Shown here piece after piece: positions 1-6,544 of a stretch of 21,226 bases of DNA; within the stretch, counting starts at the first letter, position 1, and each line of letters opens with the position of its first letter. A program made the position numbers and the translations under genes. The notes below the pieces were generated by a model. It was not told the DNA's origin. It saw only the letters and a program-made list of their open reading frames with translations, and did not search any database. This DNA is from GW2011-AR18 sp038046085 (GTDB lineage Archaea; Nanobdellota; Nanobdellia; SCGC-AAA011-G17; GW2011-AR18), in assembly GCA_038046085.1 (NCBI GenBank), contig JBBSWW010000034.1, positions 1-21,226 of the forward strand. Reading direction: 5' to 3'.

Positions 1-51
1 CTTTTAAATAGTAACATAAATGACTACTTTAGCATATATAACCATATAGAT

Positions 52-71
52 ACTATAAAAAGATTTAAAAA
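52..71 (+). promoter_or_regulatory. Putative TATA region of the SMC gene
   Basis: Two A/T-rich TATA-like elements lie here, ACTATAAAAAG and TTTAAAAA, the second about 28-35 bases before the SMC start codon. That spacing fits archaeal TBP/TFB promoters and implies a leaderless or nearly leaderless transcript. The background is so AT-rich that the exact element is uncertain. Confidence 0.4.
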
Positions 72-98
72 GGGTAAAACACTTTTCAAAAATAAAAG

Positions 99-3000
99 AT
101 GACACAAATAAAGAGGCTTTCTGCTAAAGGTTTCAAATCATTTGCTGGAAAAACAGAACTTGAATTTGGAAATGGATTTAATATTGTAATAGGACCAAAT
201 GGATCAGGAAAAAGCAATATAGTAGATGCATTATGTTTTGTTCTAGGAAAATCATCTGCTAGAGAAATGAGAGCAGAAAAGAGTTCTAACTTAATATTCA
301 ACGGAGGAAAAAAACAAAGCCCATCAAAAGAAGCTGAAGTAATGATAGAATTTGATAACAGCACAGGAAAATTTCCAGTAAAAGAAAAAGATGTGAGAAT
401 AACAAGAACAGTCAAACAGAACGGCACTAGTGTTTATATGATAAATGATGAGGTAAGAACAAGACAACAGGTCCTAGACTTATTAAATGCAGCAAAAATA
501 GATCCAGACGGACATAATATAATCTTACAAGGCGATATAATACATTTCATGGAGATGAAGTCAACAGAGAGAAGGCAAATAATAGAAGAGATAGCAGGAA
601 TATCAATATATGAAGAGAAGAAAGGAAAATGTTTACAAGAATTAGAGAAAGTAGATTCTAAATTAAATGAGGCAGGAATAATACTTACTGAGAGAGAAGC
701 TAATCTGCGTGAATTAAAAAAAGAGAGAGACCAGGCAATCAAATACAAAGAGATACAAGAATCAATAAAGGATGACAGGGCAACATATACACACTTACAG
801 ATAAAAAACAAACAAGAAAAAATAGATGAGATAGAGGGAAGAAAAAAAGAGGCAGAAAACAAGATAAATAAAGTCAATGAAGAGATAAATAATCATAAAA
901 ATAACATAAATAATCATAAAGAAGAGATAAAAAAAATAAATGATGAAATAGAAGTCAAAGGGGCAAAAGACCAATTAACATTAAGAAAAGACATAGAAGA
1001 AATAAAGACAAACACAGTAAAGGCAAATTCCAGATTAGAAGTCTGCAGTACAGAAGTTGTAAAAATAAAACAGAGAAAAGAGCAGTTATTAGGAAATATA
1101 AAAGAGATAGAAGAAAAAATAAAAGAATTACAATTAAAGAAAAAAGCGCATGACAGTGACATAACAACATTATCCAGCAGAGAAAAAGAAATAGAAAAAA
1201 AGGTGCAGGCATTAAAAGAAAAATCTGGAATAGACAATGAGACTGAAACTATAGAAAAATTAGAAAAAGAGATAGAGGATAAACAAGAAGAAATAAATAA
1301 AATAAATATTAACAGGCAGGAATTAATAAGAAATAAAGACCAGATAACATACAAACTAAATTCTATTGAAGAGAGAATAAATAATTTAAAAGGATCAACA
1401 AAGGATGTTGAAGAATTAAAGAATAATAAAAAATTATTCAAGGAGATAACAGAAAAATTAGCTAAATGTTTAAATGAAGACTCTTCATATGCAGCACAAT
1501 TAAGCAGATCAAGACATGAACTTATGCAGAGCAATGAAGAACTAGCAAAACTAACAGCAAGACAGGTAAGCATACAAGAGAGAGCCATGGGAGATCTAGC
1601 TGTAAGAAAAATAATAGAATTAAAAAATTCAGTAAAAGGAATACATGGAATAGTATCAACATTAGGAAATGTAGAAGGAAAATATTCACAGGCACTAGAA
1701 GTAGCAGCGGGATCAAGAATACAGAGCATAGTAGTAGACAATGATACAGTAGCACAAAAATGCATAGAACATCTAAAAATGAATAAATTAGGAGTCGCAA
1801 CATTTTTACCATTAAACAAAGTAAGACCAAGAGTAATGGATCCAAGCATGAAAGAGATACTAAAATCTAATGGAGTGCAAGGATTAGCAACTGATTTAGT
1901 AAGTTATGATCCAATGTATGCTGATGTATTCTCATATGTATTCGGGACATCAGTAATAGTAGACAGCATAGAGATAGCAAGAAGGATAGGGATAGGAAGA
2001 GCAAGGATGGTAACATTAGATGGAGATCTATTAGAACCATCTGGAGCAATGATAGGTGGATATAGGATGCATAAAGCAGGATTAGGATTCAAAGAAAAAG
2101 AAGTTGATAATAATATAAACAGACTAGATACAGAAGTAAAAAAATTAAGTGTACTTGTTAGTAATCTAGAGAATAAAAGGACAGATAATGAGGTTATGAT
2201 CTCTAGTTTAAGGGAGAACAAAGCAGAACTTGAAGGAAATATAATAAGAATGGAAAAGACATTAAATGTCGAAGGATATGATATAAACTCATTGATAGAA
2301 GAGAAAAAGAACTTAATCAATACATCAAAAGAACATGAAAAGAATATTGATATTATAGAAAAAGAACTTAACACATCAGTAGATACACTGGAGAATTTAA
2401 AAGAGAAGAAAACAAAACTTAGAGAAAAACTAAATGATCCTGAATTAATAAAAAATTTTGATATGCTGGAAGAACAAAAATTAAAGACAAAAGAATCATT
2501 ATTAGAAATAAATTCAAATATTAAAAATATAGATGTACAGATAACATCAATGCTAAACCCTGAGAAAGAAAAAACAGAGAAAATAATAAAACAACAAGAA
2601 AAAGAGAATGAAGAATTCCTGAAAGAGATAGCACAGATAAAAGAGACACTAAAAAATATGGATAATGAACTAAAGATAAAAGAGAATGAGGAGAAGAAAT
2701 TCCATACAAACTTCAAAACATTAATAGATAAAAGAAATAAATTTACAGAAAAAATACAATCAATAGAGACAAACTTAGTAAGAGAGGAAGAGAGAATAAA
2801 AGAACATGAACAGAAACTAAATAATATATCAATAGACAGGGCTAAAGTAATAGCAGAGATGGAAGGATTACAGAAAGAATTCGAGAATTACAAAGATGCA
2901 ACAATAAAAAGAGGGGTAAATTACGAAGAATTACAATTAAGAATAAGAGAGAATGAGAAAGCATTAAACTCAATAGGAAATGTAAACCTAAGAGCATTAG

Positions 3001-3560
3001 AGGTATATGAAGGAATACAAAAAGAATATACAGAAGTTGTTGATAAAGTAACAAAGTTAAAAGTTGAAAAAGATGATGTACTAAGCGTTATGAGTGAAGT
3101 AGAATCAAGGAAGAAAGAGATATTCATGAAGACATACAATCAGATAACAAAAAAATTCAAAGAAATCTTTAGTTCGTTAAATACAAAAGGAGAGGTACAA
3201 GTAGAATTAGAAAATCCAGAAGATCCATTTGCAGGAGGAATAGATATACAAGTAAAAATCGCTGGAAATAAACATCTAGACTTAAAGAGTTTATCAGGTG
3301 GAGAAAAAACAATGACTGCACTATCATTCATATTTGCAATACAGGAATTTGCACCATCACCATTCTATTTACTAGATGAAGTAGATGCGGCACTAGATAA
3401 GAGAAATGCAGAACTATTATCACAATTAATAAAGAAATATTCAGATAAAGCACAATATTTAGTAATAAGCCATAATGACCATGTAATACATGAAGGAAAC
3501 TTTGTATATGGAGTAACAATGCAGGATGGAGTATCTAAAGTAGTAAGTATGAAAGTTTAG
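99..3560 (+). CDS. smc: Chromosome segregation protein SMC
   Basis: This is a full-length SMC ATPase of 1153 residues, the normal size for the family. It would act in chromosome compaction and segregation as a dimer with kleisin partners. The N-terminal ATPase lobe has Walker A GPNGSGKSN at residues 32-40 and a Q-loop (ILQGD) near 143. Long Lys/Glu-rich coiled coils occupy roughly 170-500 and 660-1000. The hinge lies around 510-660 and contains AAGSRIQSIVVDN. The C-terminal lobe has the ABC signature LSGGEK near 1065 and Walker B FYLLDEVDAALDK near 1088. No scpA or scpB-like gene is next to it in this window. The stop codon overlaps the stop of the convergent reverse transcriptase gene by 3 bases, so the DGR abuts smc without any spacer. 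Confidence 0.97.
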   Translation: MTQIKRLSAKGFKSFAGKTELEFGNGFNIVIGPNGSGKSNIVDALCFVLGKSSAREMRAEKSSNLIFNGGKKQSPSKEAEVMIEFDNSTGKFPVKEKDVRITRTVKQNGTSVYMINDEVRTRQQVLDLLNAAKIDPDGHNIILQGDIIHFMEMKSTERRQIIEEIAGISIYEEKKGKCLQELEKVDSKLNEAGIILTEREANLRELKKERDQAIKYKEIQESIKDDRATYTHLQIKNKQEKIDEIEGRKKEAENKINKVNEEINNHKNNINNHKEEIKKINDEIEVKGAKDQLTLRKDIEEIKTNTVKANSRLEVCSTEVVKIKQRKEQLLGNIKEIEEKIKELQLKKKAHDSDITTLSSREKEIEKKVQALKEKSGIDNETETIEKLEKEIEDKQEEINKININRQELIRNKDQITYKLNSIEERINNLKGSTKDVEELKNNKKLFKEITEKLAKCLNEDSSYAAQLSRSRHELMQSNEELAKLTARQVSIQERAMGDLAVRKIIELKNSVKGIHGIVSTLGNVEGKYSQALEVAAGSRIQSIVVDNDTVAQKCIEHLKMNKLGVATFLPLNKVRPRVMDPSMKEILKSNGVQGLATDLVSYDPMYADVFSYVFGTSVIVDSIEIARRIGIGRARMVTLDGDLLEPSGAMIGGYRMHKAGLGFKEKEVDNNINRLDTEVKKLSVLVSNLENKRTDNEVMISSLRENKAELEGNIIRMEKTLNVEGYDINSLIEEKKNLINTSKEHEKNIDIIEKELNTSVDTLENLKEKKTKLREKLNDPELIKNFDMLEEQKLKTKESLLEINSNIKNIDVQITSMLNPEKEKTEKIIKQQEKENEEFLKEIAQIKETLKNMDNELKIKENEEKKFHTNFKTLIDKRNKFTEKIQSIETNLVREEERIKEHEQKLNNISIDRAKVIAEMEGLQKEFENYKDATIKRGVNYEELQLRIRENEKALNSIGNVNLRALEVYEGIQKEYTEVVDKVTKLKVEKDDVLSVMSEVESRKKEIFMKTYNQITKKFKEIFSSLNTKGEVQVELENPEDPFAGGIDIQVKIAGNKHLDLKSLSGGEKTMTALSFIFAIQEFAPSPFYLLDEVDAALDKRNAELLSQLIKKYSDKAQYLVISHNDHVIHEGNFVYGVTMQDGVSKVVSMKV

Positions 3561-5252
3561 ATAATTTTTTTTAATACATGTTTGTTTATTTTGTATTTTG
3601 TCATGAATTCTTTAAAGCTAATGTATCTTATTTTTTCTTGTTCTGGCAATACACAGATATTTATATGATTGTTGAATAGTTCTAGGAATTCTTTCTTGTT
3701 CATTTCTAAATCTTTATTTTCTGTTATGAACTTATCAAATTTTTTTGAGCATTTTTTTCTCTGTTCTATGTTTAGGAGGCATTTTCTGAAACAATAATTT
3801 TTCTTATACCAATTAATTATATTAGATATTTTTCTTTTCTTGTTTTCATATTTAGAGTATGATAACACACAGTTTATTTCATCGTAACTTATTGAATCAT
3901 CTTTTATTCTTTCCTTAATATCTTTTAGTTTGTCTTCTAAAGAATGAATATGAGGCAATATTTTTAGTATCTTATCTTTTGTTAATGTCTTCCATAACGA
4001 TAATTGATTGTATTCTATCAGGTTTGCTATATGACTCCAGACTGTAGGTATTTTTATTCCTCTCTGTTCACTTATCTGTTTTATTGTTAGTCCTTTCTTT
4101 AATAGTTGTAATGTTTTTTGTGTTGTGAAGATATAACCTGCTTCTTCTGTTTTCTTGATGAAATTTTCATTTTTCTTTACATTCTTTACCTCAAATGCTT
4201 TGTATGTTGGGAAGTTTTTATTGAATATTCTTGTTATATACCTTCTATACTTGTAAGTGTCTGCATGACTTACGTATGCTAACCATCCTTCAAATACTTG
4301 AATTACGTAATCTCTATCTATCATTCCTTTATCATATAATTTTTTTAGTTTGTTGAGTTTTCTATCGAACTTTCTTAAATTTTTCTTACGAACAAGTTTG
4401 AAATCATTAAATATTCTAAATCCTAGAAAGTTTGTTCCTCTATTTAGGTTATATATTTTTGACTTGTCTGGATGCAGTTCTAATCCTAAATTATTTTTTA
4501 AGAAATTTTTTATTTTTTCTTTATAATTTTCTAATATTATTTTTTGATTTTCTAATATTATAAAGTCATCTACGTATCTTATATAATATTTCGCTCTTAA
4601 TACTTCTTTAATGTAATGGTCTAGTTCATTTAAGTATATGTTTGCGAAGAACTGGCTTGTTAAGTTTCCTAAAGGCATTCCAATTTTGTCGTTCGCCCCC
4701 CCCCCCGATTTGGACGAAGTGATTGTCAAGTATCTTTCTTACTAACCATATCACGTTTTCGTCATTAACTTTCTTTTTAATTAATTTTACTAGTATTTCA
4801 TGGTTTACTGTGTCAAAATAGTGCTTAATATCTGCCTTTAATACGTAAGAATCTTTAGTATAGTTATTTGTTATTTTGTTCTTGAAATTGTTGAATCTTT
4901 CTATTGCTTTTAATGATCCTTTGCCTATTCTGTTAGCATAACTGTCATGTATGAAACTTTTATTGAATAATGGTTCTATAATATTTACTAATGCGTGATG
5001 TATAATACGGTCTCTAAAGTCTGACTTGCTTATCTTTCTTGTTTTTGGATCTCTTAGTATGAATGTTTCTAAAGGTCTTGGATTGTATGTCTGTGTTATT
5101 AACTCGTTTTGTAATATTAAAAGATTTTCTTTTAGTTTTTTCTCGAAATCTATAACGTATTTTTTTAAAGTTTTTCTACTTCTTGCTTTCTCATAAGCTA
5201 AATACAAGTTTTCGTAAGAACATATTTGATTAAATAAAGAATTATTTTCCAT
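3557..5252 (-). CDS. DGR reverse transcriptase with C-terminal HTH extension, frameshifted at a G11 run
   Basis: This is the reverse transcriptase of a diversity-generating retroelement, which would copy the template-repeat RNA into mutagenised cDNA. The gene is split into two frames. The upstream part (start codon at 5252) carries RDRIIHHALVNIIEP at about 80-94 and motif A DIKHYFD at 141-147. The downstream part carries motif B GMPLGNLTSQ, whose GNLTSQ is typical of DGR enzymes, then motif C YVDD and the FLGF segment. The frames meet at 11 G (4696-4706). Removing one G joins them into 564 residues with YVDD at 226-229. The downstream frame has no ATG before motif B, so it is a continuation and not a separate gene. 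After the RT and thumb, about 220 extra residues follow; 377-459 resemble the HTH_40 domain (KGLTIKQISEQRGIKIPTVW). Whether the shift is biological or a sequencing error cannot be told here. Confidence 0.9.
4696..4706 (-). repeat. Homopolymer G11 (C11 on plus strand) inside the RT gene
   Basis: Eleven consecutive C on the plus strand read as glycine codons on the minus strand, between RT motif A and motif B. With 11 G the upstream frame runs on to a premature stop at 4626. With 10 (or 13) G the frame continues through motif B and the YVDD motif. Long G runs are rare in such AT-rich DNA and are classic slippage sites, and they are also frequent sequencing errors. Confidence 0.9.
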
Positions 5253-5278
5253 TTTAAAATGTTCATCCCAGCTATTAG

Positions 5279-5377
5279 TTTCGCTATTCCGAGGAAACGA
5301 CCATTATTATTGAGGTTGTTGTTGCCGTTCAAACCGTTGTTGTTGTAGTTGTTGTTATCAACGAAAGCCAAACGGCC
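5279..5377 (-). repeat. DGR template repeat (TR)
   Basis: This 99-bp copy matches the VR at 5722-5820 at every non-adenine position of its coding strand. It holds 34 adenines, 26 of them in 13 Asn codons (10 AAC, 3 AAT); adenine substitution in such codons gives the widest amino acid choice without stop codons. It is non-coding: no ATG opens this frame nearby and it lies between the target gene and the RT. Its 3' edge is only 26 bases from the RT start codon, so any spacer RNA used for cDNA priming must overlap the start of the RT gene. Confidence 0.96.
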
Positions 5378-5577
5378 CGAATGTAGCCTTTTCACTTTCA
5401 ACTGTTCACTGCAACTTCACAATTTGGCGTTGTTGCTGTATTTTATAGTAACATTGTTACCTTAGTGAAAAGGCGTGTAGCTCAAACTACTCCAAACTTT
5501 GCTACACCATTTATTTTTAATGTAGTAGTTAGTTGTAGCTGGGACTAAAAATTGTGATAAAAAGTAGTATAAAAATT
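5378..5577 (-). ncRNA. Structured leader region upstream of the TR
   Basis: This 200-base stretch between the target stop codon and the TR holds no gene. On the plus strand GCCTTTTCAC (5386-5395) and GTGAAAAGGC (5465-5474) form a perfect 10-bp inverted repeat ending 8 bases from the TR. Inside it GTAAC-ATT-GTTAC (5448-5460) can form a small hairpin. A second pair, GTGTAGC (5475-5481) and GCTACAC (5501-5507), adds a 7-bp stem. On the minus strand GCTACA occurs three times and its complement TGTAGC once, so alternative pairings are possible. AT-rich TATA-like stretches at about 5512-5522 and 5565-5573 could start a TR transcript, or the region may be read through from the target gene. That it is an RNA domain needed for retrohoming is an inference. 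Confidence 0.6.
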
Positions 5578-6465
5578 TTATTGTTTAAGTTCTAAACATT
5601 CAGCTAAAACATAAAGTCTTCCTTCATGTCTTAAAACTCTTCCATCATGCAATAATTCTACTCTAGATTCTAAAGGAACTTGTGCTGATGGTACTTCAAT
5701 TTTCGGTGCACTAAGCGGCTCCGCCGCAACCCCGAGGAAACGACCATAATCATCGAGGAAGTTGTCGCCGCCCAAACCGTTGTCGCCGTAGCCGCTGCCA
5801 CCAACGAAAGCCAAACGGCCTCTGTCCACTAATCCTTGTTTAACGTCTAAGCTTATCCAAGGTTTCTCAACTTTTTTCTTGTCTAACATTTCAGCATATT
5901 GTTCAGCTCTTCTTTGACCGCCTGCAAGGATTATTACTCTTGGATCTTTAACCCATTTAGCTAATTTTACATTATCGTTAGACAATCCATTAAATAGACT
6001 AGCATCTGCTACAACGCCGTATTGTTCTTCTGCTAAATCTTTGTTTTGGGTTTCTTTTAAGAATTCTTCATAATCTCTTAATCCTTCTATTTTTCTTTCT
6101 CTGAAAGCTTGAATTTCAGTATCTGTTAATTTTGCTCCGTAATTAACTAGTCCTTCTTCTACAGCACTTCTTACTCTTTGAGAGTCTGTTAAAGGATGTT
6201 TTAGTCCGTGAACAACAATAACTTTGTTTTCTACATTATAAATTCCTGAAGTTGTAGTATACCAATTTGTCCATATACCATCATTAAAATCTGGACAATC
6301 TTTTCTTAAATCTAGAAATTGTGGTGTTGTTAAAGGTATTAAATTTCTTATTTTAATCTCTTGTAGAGCATTAGCTACTCCATAAGGAGCTGTTAAACTC
6401 TCAACAGTTTCTCCAATTTTAACAGGAGAAGTCTTGTATAATTCACCATCGCGTGTTAATATCAT
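5578..6465 (-). CDS. DGR target (variable) protein
   Basis: This 295-residue protein is the target of the retroelement. Residues 216-248 are encoded by the VR and carry the diversified positions in a scaffold beginning GRLAFV and ending GRFLGVA, the pattern of a DGR ligand-binding C-type-lectin-like fold. I do not recognise the first 215 residues; they contain no signal peptide or membrane segment, so the protein is probably cytoplasmic. The VR usually lies at the C-terminus in DGR targets, but here 47 residues follow, rich in charged residues (for example LLHDGRVLRHEGRLYVLAEC). The start at 6465 is preceded by GAGG at 6473-6476 and a clear TATA box. It is the first gene of the cassette, followed by TR and RT on the same strand. 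The ligand is unknown. Confidence 0.92.
   Translation of the reverse strand: MILTRDGELYKTSPVKIGETVESLTAPYGVANALQEIKIRNLIPLTTPQFLDLRKDCPDFNDGIWTNWYTTTSGIYNVENKVIVVHGLKHPLTDSQRVRSAVEEGLVNYGAKLTDTEIQAFRERKIEGLRDYEEFLKETQNKDLAEEQYGVVADASLFNGLSNDNVKLAKWVKDPRVIILAGGQRRAEQYAEMLDKKKVEKPWISLDVKQGLVDRGRLAFVGGSGYGDNGLGGDNFLDDYGRFLGVAAEPLSAPKIEVPSAQVPLESRVELLHDGRVLRHEGRLYVLAECLELKQ
5715..5727 (-). other. GC-rich hairpin at the 3' edge of the VR
   Basis: GCGGC-TCC-GCCGC forms a perfect 5-bp stem with a 3-base loop, overlapping the last bases of the VR (coding-strand 3' end). In the Bordetella phage DGR a DNA hairpin/cruciform just downstream of the VR helps target recognition. The matching TR end (GCGAAA followed by CTAATAGC) cannot form this hairpin, so it is specific to the recipient site. 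The role is inferred from position. Confidence 0.55.
5722..5820 (-). repeat. DGR variable repeat (VR)
   Basis: This is the recipient repeat inside the target gene, 33 codons in frame, offset 443 bp from the TR. It differs from the TR at 23 of 99 positions. All 23 are adenines in the TR coding strand: 18 became G, 4 became T and 1 became C. None of the 65 non-adenine positions differs, and 11 of the 13 template Asn codons are changed. This is the signature of adenine-directed mutagenic retrohoming. The GC-rich outcome explains the local rise in GC content. Confidence 0.96.
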
Positions 6466-6498
6466 TTTATTGCCTCAAAAATATATATTAAGCTGAAC

Positions 6499-6536
6499 TT
6501 TATAAACCTTTCGATACTTACACTACTATAAAGTAG
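6499..6536 (-). promoter_or_regulatory. Promoter of the DGR target gene
   Basis: On the minus strand a BRE-like CGAAAGG precedes a TATA box TTTATAAA, about 34 bases before the start codon, so the leader would be around 10 bases and includes GAGG. Just upstream, CTACT-ATAA-AGTAG (6523-6536) is a 5-bp inverted repeat that could be a regulator site or a stem downstream of the preceding gene. The 13-mer TTTATAAACCTTT (plus strand) recurs exactly in the surface-protein promoter at 10302. Confidence 0.65.
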
Positions 6537-6544
6537 CATAATAA

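Noticed and set aside
99..3560. Several long antisense reading frames opposite smc
   Set aside because: They are Ser/Phe/Leu-rich shadows of the AT- and Lys-rich coiled-coil coding strand.
3557..4729. The downstream half of the RT as a separate gene
   Set aside because: The only start near its beginning is a TTG; the first ATG lies in motif B, so it is the continuation of the RT across the G run.
5198..5401. A 67-codon minus-strand reading frame running through the TR
   Set aside because: It opens only with TTG, runs out of frame into the start of the RT gene, and its Asn-rich stretch is explained by the TR design.
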